From: Cellulomonas sp. NTE-D12
Lineage (GTDB): Bacteria; Actinomycetota; Actinomycetes; Actinomycetales; Cellulomonadaceae
Direction: 5' to 3'
Assembly: GCF_027923705.1 (NCBI RefSeq)
Contig: NZ_AP026442.1
Span: 3,038,001-3,102,000 of the forward strand
Length of the DNA stretch: 64,000 bases
Below, piece by piece: positions 34,073 to 43,059 of the stretch. The notes under the pieces were generated by a model, which searched no databases, had not been told where the DNA came from, and saw only the letters and a list, made by a program, of their open reading frames with translations. Position numbers and translations under genes: made by a program. Each line of letters opens with the position of its first letter. Position 1 is the stretch's first letter.

Positions 34073-36072
34073 GCACCCACCGCGACGGGCTCGCCCGCGC
34101 CGACGATCTCGTCGTGCGCGTACGCGTGCATGCCGGGGTCCGCACCGAACGCGACCCGCTCCTCGAACGAGACGCGCTCCGCCTGCTCACCCTTCTTGCC
34201 GACGTTGAACGAGCTCACGGGCCGGAAGTAGCCCATGACGCGCGTCCACACCTCGCACTCCACCGGCGCGGCGTCCGGGTGCGCCTCCGCGCAGCGCGGG
34301 CACGTGTGGTGCTCGCCGGCCAGGTAGCCGTGGTTCGGGCAGATGGAGAACGTCGGCGTGATGGTCATGTACGGCAGGCGGAAGCTCGACAGCGACCGCT
34401 TCACCAGCTCGCGACAGGCGTCCGCCGTGCTGATCCGCTCCGACATGTACAGGTGCAGCACCGTGCCGCCGGTGTACTTGGTCTGGAGCTCGTCCTGCCG
34501 GGCCAGCGCCTCGAACGGGTCGTCGGTGAAGCCGACCGGCAGCTGCGAGGAGTTGGTGTAGTACGGGTTGGCGTCCGTGCCGGCCTGCAGGATGCCCGCG
34601 AACCGCTTGCGGTCCTCCTTGGCGAACCGGTACGTGGTCCCCTCGGCGGGCGTCGCCTCGAGGTTGTACAGGTGACCCGTCTCCTCCTGGAACTCGACCA
34701 TCCGGCCCCGCACGTGGTCGAGGATGCGCAGCGCCAGCTGGTGGCCGCGCGGGTCGGTGAGGTCGTACTCGTCACCGGTGAAGTTGCGGATCATCTCGTT
34801 GATCCCGTTGACGCCGATCGTGGAGAAGTGGTTCTCGAGCGAGCCGAGGTACCGCTTGGTGTAGGGGAACAGACCCTCGTCGAGCAGCCGGCCGATCACG
34901 TCCCGCTTGAGCTCGAGCGAGGTGCGGGCCAGCTCGAGCAGGCGGTCGAGCGCCGTGATGAGACCGGCCTCGTCGCCCGGGTGCAGGAAGCCGAGGCGCG
35001 CCATGTTGACCGTCACCACGCCGACGGAGCCCGTCTGCTCCGCCGAGCCGAACAGGCCGTTGCCCCGCTTGAGCAGCTCACGCAGGTCCAGCTGCAGCCG
35101 GCAGCACATGGACCGCACGTCGCCGGGGTTCATGTCCGAGTTGATGAAGTTCTGGAAGTACGGCAGCCCGTACTTCGCCGTCATGGCGAACAGCCGCTCG
35201 GCGTTCTCCGACTCCCACGGGAAGTCCTTGGTGATGTTGTACGTGGGGATCGGGAAGGTGAACACACGGCCCGACGCGTCGCCGGCCGTCATCACCTCCA
35301 TGTACGCCCGGTTGATCATGTCCATCTCGACCTGCAGCTCGCCGTACGTGAAGTCGCACGGCTCGTCGCCGACGAACGGCACCTGCTCCTTGAGGTCCTC
35401 CGGGCACGTCCAGTCGAACGTCAGGTTGGTGAAGGGCGTCTGCGTGCCCCAGCGGCTGGGGACGTTCAGGTTGTAGATCAGCTCCTGGATCCCCTGGCGC
35501 ACCTGCTCGTAGGTGAGCTGGTCCAGCCGCACGAACGGGGCCATGTACGTGTCGAACGAGCTGAAGGCCTGGGCGCCGGCCCACTCGTTCTGCATGGTGC
35601 CGAGGAAGTTGACGATCTGGCCGATGGCGGACGAGAAGTGCTTGGGGCCGGTCGCCTCGACCTTGCCCGGCACGCCGTTGAGACCCTCCTGCAGCAGCGT
35701 GCGCAGCGACCAGCCGGCGCAGTAGCCGCTCAGCATGTCGAGGTCGTGGATGTGGATGTCGCCCTCGCGGTGGGCCGTGCCGATCTCGGCCGGGTACACG
35801 TGGGACAGCCAGTAGTTGGCCACCATCTTCCCGGCGGTGTTGAGGATCAGACCGCCCAGGGAGTACCCCTGGTTCGCGTTGGCGTTGACCCGCCAGTCGC
35901 TGCGGTCCAGGTACTCCTCGATGGAGGAGCCGACCTCGACCATCACCGGCGCGGCCGGCTGCTGCGGCACGGTGGACGTCGTCGTCCCACGCTGCGCCTC
36001 GACCTGCTGCTGGAGCTCTGCACCGAGCTCCGACCCCTGCGTCGCGTGCTGCGACGACTCCTGAACCGACAT
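34069..36072 (-). CDS. nrdD: Class III anaerobic ribonucleoside-triphosphate reductase (667 aa)
   Basis: This enzyme makes deoxyribonucleotides without oxygen. After a 45-residue disordered leader the catalytic barrel starts at GSSIEEYLDRSDWRVNANAN. Landmarks are GDIHIHDLDMLSGYCAGWSL, FTNLTFDWTCPEDL, DVRSMCCRLQLDL and HFSTIGVNGINEM. A zinc site CPNHGYLAGEHHTCPRC and the glycyl-radical loop TRVMGYFRPVSSFNVGKKG are near the C-terminus. No N-terminal ATP-cone (allosteric activity domain) is visible, so dATP control may be absent or different. Translation is coupled to nrdG. A pair of NrdR-like boxes lies just upstream. Confidence 0.95.
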   Translation of the reverse strand: MSVQESSQHATQGSELGAELQQQVEAQRGTTTSTVPQQPAAPVMVEVGSSIEEYLDRSDWRVNANANQGYSLGGLILNTAGKMVANYWLSHVYPAEIGTAHREGDIHIHDLDMLSGYCAGWSLRTLLQEGLNGVPGKVEATGPKHFSSAIGQIVNFLGTMQNEWAGAQAFSSFDTYMAPFVRLDQLTYEQVRQGIQELIYNLNVPSRWGTQTPFTNLTFDWTCPEDLKEQVPFVGDEPCDFTYGELQVEMDMINRAYMEVMTAGDASGRVFTFPIPTYNITKDFPWESENAERLFAMTAKYGLPYFQNFINSDMNPGDVRSMCCRLQLDLRELLKRGNGLFGSAEQTGSVGVVTVNMARLGFLHPGDEAGLITALDRLLELARTSLELKRDVIGRLLDEGLFPYTKRYLGSLENHFSTIGVNGINEMIRNFTGDEYDLTDPRGHQLALRILDHVRGRMVEFQEETGHLYNLEATPAEGTTYRFAKEDRKRFAGILQAGTDANPYYTNSSQLPVGFTDDPFEALARQDELQTKYTGGTVLHLYMSERISTADACRELVKRSLSSFRLPYMTITPTFSICPNHGYLAGEHHTCPRCAEAHPDAAPVECEVWTRVMGYFRPVSSFNVGKKGEQAERVSFEERVAFGADPGMHAYAHDEIVGAGEPVAVGA

Positions 36073-36133
36073 CTGCGCCCTCCTGAGCCTGCGTCACCCG
36101 CGGTCCGGGTGGAGCCCTATCCGAGCGCACCCG

Positions 36134-36177
36134 ACACAAGATGTTGTGGTCCGACTCGCCCGACACGCCCACATGTG
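36134..36177 (-). promoter_or_regulatory. Candidate NrdR box pair upstream of nrdD
   Basis: ACACAAGATGTTGTGG (36134-36149) is a near-palindrome fitting NrdR boxes. A second, weaker site centred on CACATGTG (36170-36177) lies 32 bases away centre to centre, the three-helical-turn spacing usual for NrdR pairs. The nrdD start is at 36072. No nrdR gene is in the window. Confidence 0.6.
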
Positions 36178-36295
36178 CCACAACGACAATCCGTTCAACG
36201 CCCGGCGCAGGCGACAGGCCCGGGACCAACGTCCCGGAATGCGGGTGATCTTGGCGCTCGACGAGAGCGCGACGCGCGGGTGCGACCATGAACGG

Positions 36296-38956
36296 GTGGG
36301 GACCGGCGAGCTGCTCGACGTGCTGCTCGCGGGAGGCCGCCGAGCGGACCGGATGACGCACGTCCGGCACCTGCCGAGCCGGCCCGGTCGCACCGTGGAC
36401 TGGCCGGCCTGGGCCGACCCAGCGCTGGTCGCTGGCTACCGGCGGCTCGGGGTCGAGGCGCCCTGGGCGCACCAGGCCGAGGCGGCGGACGCCGCGTGGT
36501 CCGGCAGGCACACCGTGCTCGCGACGTCCACCGGCTCGGGCAAGTCGCTGGCGTTCTGGCTGCCCGCGCTCAGCGCCGTGCGGGCCGCGGGCACGGACGC
36601 CGCGACGGGCGCCGACCGGGGCCGGATCGAGACCGTCCGCCGACGCGCCACGACCCTCTACCTGTGCCCGACCAAGGCGCTGGCCGCCGACCAGCTCGCC
36701 GGGCTCGAACGGCTGCTGCGCGCCGCCGAGCTGCGCGACGTCCGCGTCGCGACCTGCGACGGCGACACCTCCCGCGAGGAACGTCGTTGGGTGCGCGAGT
36801 ACGCCGACGTGGTGCTGACCAACCCCGACCTGCTGCACGTCACCCTGCTGCCGCAGCACCAGCGGTGGTCGCGCGTGCTCTCCTCGCTGCAGTACGTGGT
36901 GCTCGACGAGTGCCACGCGTTCCGCGGTGTGTTCGGCGCGCACGTGGCGCTGGTGCTGCGCCGGTTGCGACGGGTCGCAGCGGCGTACGGGGCGTACCCC
37001 ACCTTCGTGATGGCGTCCGCCACCACCGCTGACCCGGCGGCGAGCGCCGCACGGTTGATCGGCGTGGGCCCCGACGAGGTGCGGGCGATCACCGACGACG
37101 CGTCGCCGGCCGGCACCAAGACGGTGGTGCTGTGGGAGCCGCCCGAGCTGCCGGGGTCCGATGCGCCGTGGTCGGCGCTGCTGCCGGAGGACGACCCCTG
37201 GGCACAGGTCTCGGTCGTGCCGGCCGCCGTGCCGGTGCCGGCGGCGGCGCGGGGGGTTGTAGCGGCACAGGCGCCCGCGGCGGGGCAGGCCCTCGAGGTG
37301 GCGCAGGTGGCGGCGCAGGCGTCGCGCGCGCCTGAGACACCGCTCGCGGGCCTGCCGTCGGGCCCGCTCGGCACCGGCGAGCAGCTGGTGGTGGAGCGCA
37401 CCGACGCGCCTCGGCGCACGGCGACCGCCGAGGTGGCGGAGCTCCTGGCGGACCTCGTCGCCGCCGGTGCCCGCAGCCTCGCGTTCACCCGCTCACGCCG
37501 AGGAGCGGAGTCCGTGGCCGCCACAGCACGCGCCCACCTGGAGCGCAGCGCGCCAGAGCTGGCTGGACGGGTCTCGGCGTACCGCGGCGGCTACCTCCCC
37601 GAGGAGCGGCGCGCGCTGGAGCGGGCGATCGGCACGGGCCAGCTTCGCGGGCTCGCCACGACCAACGCCCTGGAGCTGGGCGTGGACATCTCCGGCCTCG
37701 ACGCGGTGCTGATCGCCGGCTGGCCCGGCACCCGCGTGTCCTTGTGGCAGCAGGCCGGTCGCGCCGGCCGGGCCGGCGCCGACGGGCTCGTCGCGTTCGT
37801 CGCCCGCGAGGACCCTCTCGACACCTACCTGGTGCACCATCCGGAGGCGGTGCTCGATGCACCCGTCGAAGCCACCGTCTTCGACCCGGGCAACCCCTAC
37901 GTGCTCGCGCCGCACCTCTGCGCCGCAGCGGCCGAGGTGCCGCTGCGCACGGACGAGCTGGCGATGTTCGGACCGGCCGCGCCGGCGCTGCTGGACGAGC
38001 TGGTGGAGCGGGGCGCCCTGCGCCGCCGAGCCTCCGGGTGGTACTGGACCCACGCCGAGCCGGCGAGCGGGCTGACCGACCTGCGCGGCACCGGTGGTGA
38101 CCCGGTACGGGTGGTCGAGTCCGGCACCGGCCGACTGCTGGGCACGGTGGACACCGCGTCCGCCGACTCCACGGTGCACGAGGGCGCCGTCTACGTGCAC
38201 CAGGGCGCGACCTTCGTCGTCGACGAGCTGTCCCTGGACGACGGCATCGCCCTGGTGACGCGCCGCGACGTGGACTACGGCACGTGGGCCCGCTGGGTCA
38301 CCACGACGCAGATCCGGGAGGTCCGTCAGGAGCTGGCGTGGGGGCCGGTGACGTGGGGCTTCGGGGACGTGGACGTCACCAGCCAGGTGCTCGGCTACCA
38401 ACGCAAGCGCGTCCCGGACCTGCAGGTGCTCGGCTCGTCCGAGCTGGACCTGCCCGCACGGACCCTGCGCACCACCGCCGTCTGGTGGACCGCACCGCCG
38501 GAGGTCCTCGAGGCCGCCGGCGTGACGCTGGAGCAGACGCCGGGCGCCCTGCACGCCGCCGAGCACGCCTCGATCGGCCTGCTGCCCCTGCTGGCGACGT
38601 GCGACCGCTGGGACCTCGGCGGCCTGTCGACGGCCGTGCACGTCGACACCGGCACCGCCACCGTCTTCGTGCACGACGCGTACCCCGGGGGCGCCGGGTT
38701 CGCCGAGCGCGGGTTCGGTCTCGGCGCCGTCTGGCTGCGGGCCACCCGTGACGCGATCGCGTCCTGCCCGTGCGGCTACGGGTGCCCCGCCTGCGTCCAG
38801 TCGCCCAAGTGCGGCAACGGCAACGACCCCCTCGACAAGGCGGCTGCGATCCGGCTGCTCGACGTGGTGCTGGCGCACGCACCGAGCTCGACGGCCGGTC
38901 GAACGCCATCCGACCTGGGTCCGACGGTCGATAGAGCGGGGTCCCAGCCGAGCTGA
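36296..38956 (+). CDS. mrfA: DEAD/DEAH-box helicase with DUF1998 zinc domain, MrfA/YprA type (886 aa)
   Basis: This is a superfamily 2 helicase related to Hrq1 and Bacillus MrfA, which acts in repair of mitomycin-type DNA damage. It has motif I STGSGKS, motif Ia CPTKALAADQ, motif II DECH, motif III SATTADP, motifs IV-VI in SLAFTRSRRGAE, TTNALELGVDISGLD and QQAGRAGRAG. The C-terminal four-cysteine cluster CPCGYGCPACVQSPKC is typical of DUF1998. A low-complexity Ala/Val/Pro/Gln insert (about residues 315-345) interrupts the region between the lobes. GTG 36296 gives the family-like GELLDVLL...VRHLP start; ATG 36353 is possible. It converges on the Tad cluster, 8 bases apart. Confidence 0.88.
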   Translation: MGTGELLDVLLAGGRRADRMTHVRHLPSRPGRTVDWPAWADPALVAGYRRLGVEAPWAHQAEAADAAWSGRHTVLATSTGSGKSLAFWLPALSAVRAAGTDAATGADRGRIETVRRRATTLYLCPTKALAADQLAGLERLLRAAELRDVRVATCDGDTSREERRWVREYADVVLTNPDLLHVTLLPQHQRWSRVLSSLQYVVLDECHAFRGVFGAHVALVLRRLRRVAAAYGAYPTFVMASATTADPAASAARLIGVGPDEVRAITDDASPAGTKTVVLWEPPELPGSDAPWSALLPEDDPWAQVSVVPAAVPVPAAARGVVAAQAPAAGQALEVAQVAAQASRAPETPLAGLPSGPLGTGEQLVVERTDAPRRTATAEVAELLADLVAAGARSLAFTRSRRGAESVAATARAHLERSAPELAGRVSAYRGGYLPEERRALERAIGTGQLRGLATTNALELGVDISGLDAVLIAGWPGTRVSLWQQAGRAGRAGADGLVAFVAREDPLDTYLVHHPEAVLDAPVEATVFDPGNPYVLAPHLCAAAAEVPLRTDELAMFGPAAPALLDELVERGALRRRASGWYWTHAEPASGLTDLRGTGGDPVRVVESGTGRLLGTVDTASADSTVHEGAVYVHQGATFVVDELSLDDGIALVTRRDVDYGTWARWVTTTQIREVRQELAWGPVTWGFGDVDVTSQVLGYQRKRVPDLQVLGSSELDLPARTLRTTAVWWTAPPEVLEAAGVTLEQTPGALHAAEHASIGLLPLLATCDRWDLGGLSTAVHVDTGTATVFVHDAYPGGAGFAERGFGLGAVWLRATRDAIASCPCGYGCPACVQSPKCGNGNDPLDKAAAIRLLDVVLAHAPSSTAGRTPSDLGPTVDRAGSQPS

Positions 38957-38964
38957 CCGCACGG

Positions 38965-39420
38965 TCACGGCGCCCGCGGGCCGGCCGCAACCGGGCTCGG
39001 CCCCGCGCGGGCGCGCGCTCGCGCGGCGCCGGCAGGCCCGTCCACCGTCACCTGCACGGTCACCGTCCCGAACCCTGCCGTCCCGGACGCGCCCGTCTCG
39101 CACCCCGTCGTGCGGCCGCCGTTACGCTCGGCGACGGCAGCGGCGAGGACGCACGGGCCCCCGGCCGGTGCGGACACGGGCTCGGTGGCGTCGGGGAAGA
39201 CGGACTCCCGCTGCAGCCGTTCCGCGGCCGCGAGCGCCGCGAGGTCGGCAGCCGCCTGTGCACGTGCGTGCCCGAGGAACGACGCCGCGAGCACGCCGAG
39301 CAGCCCCGCGACCAGGACGACCACCGCGGCCACACCGAGAACCAGGACGGTTCCGGACCCACGGTCGCCGTGCGGAAGCCGTCGCCACGCCGGCGGGACT
39401 CGCCCGGGTGGCGTGCTCAC
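38965..39420 (-). CDS. TadE-like membrane protein, Rv3654c type (151 aa)
   Basis: This is a small pseudopilin-like protein at the end of the Tad operon. After a short positively charged leader comes GDRGSGTVLVLGVAAVVVLVAGLLGVL, a type IV-pilin-like hydrophobic helix. Then follow a helix AQAAADLAALAAAERL and a small extracellular domain with two cysteines (GPCVLAAAV; TTGCETG). GTG 39420 overlaps the preceding stop by 4 bases. The arrangement matches Rv3654c in the Mycobacterium Tad locus. Its exact function is unknown. Confidence 0.8.
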   Translation of the reverse strand: MSTPPGRVPPAWRRLPHGDRGSGTVLVLGVAAVVVLVAGLLGVLAASFLGHARAQAAADLAALAAAERLQRESVFPDATEPVSAPAGGPCVLAAAVAERNGGRTTGCETGASGTAGFGTVTVQVTVDGPAGAARARARAGPSPVAAGPRAP

Positions 39421-39830
39421 GGCTCCACCGGTGTGCTGCTGCGCGCCCGCGCCTCGAGACCTCCGAGGCCCCATGCGCCGGTCACGGGCCGGTCGACCGT
39501 CACCGTCACCCACCCGTCGGCGCGGACCACGGCGACACCGGCACCGTCCCCGGCTGAGCGTCTGACGACGCCCAGCACGGCGGCGTCGTCCTCACCGAGC
39601 GCGGCGCTGCGCGCACCGGCACGCGCTGCCTCGGTGCACCGCAGCTGAGTGGCGGCCGCCGTGGTGAGCAGCAGCACCAGCCCGAGGAGCACCACCACAC
39701 CGACCAGACCGACGGCGAGCTCCACGGTGACCGACCCACGATCGGTTACCGCCCCACGACCGCCGGCCGCGTGCGGACGTCCCACCGCACGGTCCCGGCG
39801 CGGCACCGGGCCACCAGCACGCGCCGTCAC
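39417..39830 (-). CDS. tadE: TadE family pseudopilin (137 aa)
   Basis: This is a minor pilin of the Flp/Tad system. The core is DRGSVTVELAVGLVGVVVLLGLVLLLTT-like (about residues 37-62), with the pilin-type Glu at the start of the helix. It is followed by QLRCTEAARAGARSAALGE, the TadE signature region, and a short beta domain. The frame continues upstream to GTG 39830, which overlaps the DUF4244 stop (GTGA); no ATG or GTG lies closer to the helix. The 30-residue Arg-rich leader may be cleaved or overestimated. Confidence 0.82.
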   Translation of the reverse strand: MTARAGGPVPRRDRAVGRPHAAGGRGAVTDRGSVTVELAVGLVGVVVLLGLVLLLTTAAATQLRCTEAARAGARSAALGEDDAAVLGVVRRSAGDGAGVAVVRADGWVTVTVDRPVTGAWGLGGLEARARSSTPVEP

Positions 39831-40156
39831 GACGAGAGTGCGCGCCGCACGATGCCGAGCAGGAGTCCGCGCACCTCGTCGCTGCGCAGGATGGCCACCA
39901 GCAGCCCGGCGAACCCGACCGCGGCAAGCGTGGCGATCGCGTACTCCGCGGTCGCCATCCCGGCGTCCCGCGCACCCGACCGCAGCGCGCGCACCCTCGC
40001 GACGACCCACCGTGCGAAGCCCCTGAGCGGCCCGACGCCGAGGCCGCCCCCCGCGCCCGCGCTCGTCGCGCCGGCACGCGCCGACCCCGCGCTCGTCACG
40101 TCAGCACCGGTCGCCCCGGCCTCGGCCACACCTACACCGATCACATCCGCACCCAT
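39827..40156 (-). CDS. DUF4244 protein, likely major Flp pilin (109 aa)
   Basis: The small protein has an Ala/Gly-rich leader of about 55 residues followed by DAGMATAEYAIATLAAVGFAGLLVAIL. That stretch has the Flp-type cleavage context, the Glu-Tyr pair (AEYA) and a hydrophobic helix. It then ends after about 18 residues, as in Flp pilins. ATG 40156 has AGGAG with 6-base spacing, by far the best ribosome binding site in the cluster. The 139-base gap before it (40157-40295) contains a 6-bp hairpin at 40177-40194, so this gene may be expressed separately and strongly, as expected for a major pilin. Confidence 0.82.
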   Translation of the reverse strand: MGADVIGVGVAEAGATGADVTSAGSARAGATSAGAGGGLGVGPLRGFARWVVARVRALRSGARDAGMATAEYAIATLAAVGFAGLLVAILRSDEVRGLLLGIVRRALSS

Positions 40157-40295
40157 CCATGTCTCCTTCCGACCAGGCCGGTCCCGCGACCGGCGGGCCC
40201 GAGCCTGGTGGTCCTCCGCCGGGCTGCTCCCCACCCGCCCGAGGCCCGGATCGCCCACGCGATCGCCCCGGGCTGTGGACGGATGACGTCCACGG

Positions 40296-40934
40296 TCACC
40301 CGAGCACCCGGCCGGCGATCGACAGCACCACCGGCACCACGCCGAGCAGCAGGAAGGCCGGCAGGAAGCACAGGCCCAGGGGCAGCACCAGCCAGACGCC
40401 GAGCCGTCCGGCAGCCGCTCGACCGGCAGACCGGCGACGGCGACGTGACGCCGCGGCGGCGGCGCGCAGGAGCGGCACCGGTGACGCCCCGGCTGCGGCC
40501 GTGGGCTCCAGCGCGTCCGCCACCGCACGGGCTGCCGATGGCGCGTCCGCCCACGCGGCCTGCCACGACGAGCCGAGCGCCAGCGCACCCGCTGCGCGGC
40601 GCAGTGGAGCACCGACACGTCCGGGTAGCGCGTCGGCGACGGTCGACAGTGCTCGCGGCATCGGCGCACCCGCCGCCAGTGCGGCTGCGACCAGGTCGAG
40701 CAGCAGCGCCGGGTCCGGATCGACATCCAGCGCCCCGGACCCGCGCCGTGCACCCACCGGTCCCAGCCGACGCCACCCGCAACCGCCCCCCGGGCGTCGC
40801 CGGTCGGCGTCGGCGCCGTGCTCCCGCACCGCGCCTGGCCGTCGACCGACCGACCGCACCCGGCCACCAGCGCACCACCACGGGACGCTGCCGAGCACCA
40901 CGAGCACCACGAGCAGCACGGGGCCGCCGCTCAC
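40296..40934 (-). CDS. tadC: Type II secretion system F-domain protein, TadC-like (212 aa)
   Basis: This is an inner-membrane platform protein of the Flp pilus machine. It has an N-terminal membrane helix (PVLLVVLVVLGSVPWW), then the T2SSF half-domain LLLDLVAAALAAGAPMPRALSTV, and two C-terminal helices (GVWLVLPLGLCFLPAFLLLGVVPVVL) characteristic of GspF-like proteins. GTG 40934 overlaps the TadB stop by 4 bases. It is the shorter member of the TadB/TadC pair. Confidence 0.83.
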   Translation of the reverse strand: MSGGPVLLVVLVVLGSVPWWCAGGRVRSVGRRPGAVREHGADADRRRPGGGCGWRRLGPVGARRGSGALDVDPDPALLLDLVAAALAAGAPMPRALSTVADALPGRVGAPLRRAAGALALGSSWQAAWADAPSAARAVADALEPTAAAGASPVPLLRAAAAASRRRRRSAGRAAAGRLGVWLVLPLGLCFLPAFLLLGVVPVVLSIAGRVLG

Positions 40935-41731
40935 GGGGCTGCCGCTCTCCGCGCCCGGGCGACGAGGAGCCTGGTCCAGCCCCATCCCCCGACGGCGAGG
41001 CCGCAGCCCAGCACCCCGGACGCCGTGCCGAGGCGGCCGTCGAGCAGCACGGCGACGGGATCCTCGCCGGCGGCCGCGCCCAGCAGCACACCGAGCACGG
41101 GCAGCCCGAGCAGCACGCGCACCGATGCACGCGGGCCCGCGAGCGCCGCGGCGAGCTCCGCCTCGGCCTCCGCGTCGGCCACCACCGCAGCGGCGACGTC
41201 GTCCAGCACGGCGGCGAGCGGAGCTCCCAGCTGCTGCGCGACGACGGCGGCCGCGACGACCGCCTGGGCGCGCGCCCGTTCACCGGGCGGCACCCGGCGA
41301 CGTCGTCGACCACGGGTCTCGGGCGCAGCACCGTGCAGGAGCTGGTCCACCGTCGGGACGGCACCGCAGGCGGAGAGGCGGAGCGCTCGCGCCCACGCGT
41401 CGGTGGGCCGCGCACCGGCACGCAGCAAGGCGGTGACGGTGGTGAGGACTGCCGCCAGGTCCCCCGCGCCGGTCTGGGCACCACGGCGGGACACCAGCCG
41501 CGCCGTCCACCCGCCCGGCGCCGCTCCCGACTGCGACGACACCGGAGGAGGCGGCGGCCGCCACTCCCGGCCGGCAGCCAGCGGCCTCGCCCCGGCCCCC
41601 TCCAGCACGGCTCCGGTGCCCGCCGAGACCCTCCTCCGCTGCTCGGCGCCGGACCCCAGCCCTCGACGGCACCGCGGTCCCGCGACCAGCAGCACCGCCA
41701 GCGCGACGAGCAGCCCGAGGACGGCCGTCAC
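40931..41731 (-). CDS. tadB: Type II secretion system F-domain protein, TadB-like (266 aa)
   Basis: This is the partner platform protein of TadC. It has an N-terminal helix AVLGLLVALAVLLVAG, a cytoplasmic linker rich in Arg/Pro, and the T2SSF region DLAAVLTTVTALLRAGARPTDAW. The second half is AAVVAQQLGAPLAAVLDDVA, and two C-terminal helices (VLLGLPVLGVLLGAAAG; GVLGCGLAVGGWGWTRLLV) complete it. GTG 41731 overlaps the TadA stop and its own stop overlaps TadC, both GTGA. Confidence 0.85.
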   Translation of the reverse strand: MTAVLGLLVALAVLLVAGPRCRRGLGSGAEQRRRVSAGTGAVLEGAGARPLAAGREWRPPPPPVSSQSGAAPGGWTARLVSRRGAQTGAGDLAAVLTTVTALLRAGARPTDAWARALRLSACGAVPTVDQLLHGAAPETRGRRRRRVPPGERARAQAVVAAAVVAQQLGAPLAAVLDDVAAAVVADAEAEAELAAALAGPRASVRVLLGLPVLGVLLGAAAGEDPVAVLLDGRLGTASGVLGCGLAVGGWGWTRLLVARARRAAAP

Positions 41732-43041
41732 GATGCGGTCCGGTCGAGGAGTGCTGCGAGGCGGTCCCACGCCGGGCCGCGCTCCACGGCTCCCCCACCG
41801 CTGCAGCGCACGGCGGTCTCGACGACCAGCGACCCGTCGTCGGCCCGGCGCACCACCCCGACCTCGCTCAGCCGGCGCTGCGCCCGGTCCGGACCGGCGC
41901 GGCGCAGGTGCAGCACCGCGTCGACGGCGCTGACGGCCTGGGCCGCAAGGGCGTCCCGCGACATCCCGGCGAGGGCCGCCATCGCCTCGAGCCGCGCCGG
42001 GACGTCGGCCGCCGTGTTGGCGTGCAGCGTCGCGCAACCACCCTCGTGCCCGGTGTTCAGGGCCGCGAGCACCTCCCGGATCTCGGCGCCGCGAGCTTCT
42101 CCCAGGACGAGTCGGTCGGGACGCATCCGCAGGGCCTCCCGGACGAGCCGTGCGAGGTCCACCGCGCCGGCCCCGTCGACGTTGGCGTTGCGGGTGGTGA
42201 GGTGGACGACGTGCGGGTGGTCCGGCCACAGCTCGCCGGCCTCCTCCACGACCACGATCCGCTGGTCCGGCGGGACGGCCGTCAGGAGCGCTGCGAGCAG
42301 GGTCGTCTTGCCGGAGCCCGTCGGGCCGGACAGCAGCAGGTTGGCCCGGCGGTGGACCAGCGCCTGCAGCAGCGGTGCGACGGCGGGGGCCAGGGTGCCG
42401 CGGTCGACCAGCTCGTCCAACGTGAACGGCTGCCGACGCAGCACGCGCAGGCTCAGCACCGTGCACGACCCCGCCAGCGGCGGCAGCACCGCGTGCAGCC
42501 GCGTGCCGTCGGGCAGACGGGCGTCGACCGTCGCCGTCGCGTCGTCGAGCCGCCGGCCGCCCGATGCCGCCAGGCGGACGGCCAGGTCCCGCACGTCGGC
42601 CACCGAGCCGAGGTCCGCGTCGGTCCGCACCAGCCGCCCGGCGCGCTCCACCCACACGTCGGCCGGTCCGTTGACCAGCACGTCGGTGACCAGCGGGTCG
42701 TCGAGCCACCGCTGCAGCGGCCCGGCGCCGAACAGCACCGCACGGACCTCCCGCACGGCCGTGGCCAGAGCGGACGGGCCGAGCAGGGTGCCCTCCTGGT
42801 GCACCGCGTCCCCGACCAGCGCAGCCAGGAGCTCGTCCGACGGCACCGTCCCGACGCTGTCGTCGGCGCTGCGACCGGACGCGGCAGAGGTCGAGGACGC
42901 CGGTGGTGCTCCGAGCCCGTCCTGCAGCCGCGCACGCACCCGCTCGGCGAGGGCCGTCAGGCCGTTGCCCGCCAGCACCGCCGCACCACGGCCCGCCGAG
43001 CCGGGCAGCGCGTCCCGAGCCACCAGCCGCCCGGCACTCAT
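41728..43041 (-). CDS. tadA: Tad secretion ATPase, CpaF/TadA family (437 aa)
   Basis: This hexameric ATPase powers Flp pilus assembly. An N-terminal domain of about 125 residues precedes GPLQRWLDDPLVTDVLVNGP. The core has Walker A GPTGSGKTT (Lys245), the Asp box VVVEEAGELWP, Walker B region RLVREALRMRPDRLVLGEARG and the His box NTGHEGGCATLHAN. All catalytic motifs are present. ATG 43041 lies 18 bases after the Ssd stop. Confidence 0.95.
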   Translation of the reverse strand: MSAGRLVARDALPGSAGRGAAVLAGNGLTALAERVRARLQDGLGAPPASSTSAASGRSADDSVGTVPSDELLAALVGDAVHQEGTLLGPSALATAVREVRAVLFGAGPLQRWLDDPLVTDVLVNGPADVWVERAGRLVRTDADLGSVADVRDLAVRLAASGGRRLDDATATVDARLPDGTRLHAVLPPLAGSCTVLSLRVLRRQPFTLDELVDRGTLAPAVAPLLQALVHRRANLLLSGPTGSGKTTLLAALLTAVPPDQRIVVVEEAGELWPDHPHVVHLTTRNANVDGAGAVDLARLVREALRMRPDRLVLGEARGAEIREVLAALNTGHEGGCATLHANTAADVPARLEAMAALAGMSRDALAAQAVSAVDAVLHLRRAGPDRAQRRLSEVGVVRRADDGSLVVETAVRCSGGGAVERGPAWDRLAALLDRTAS

Positions 43042-43059
43042 CGCCTCACCGCCGAGCCG

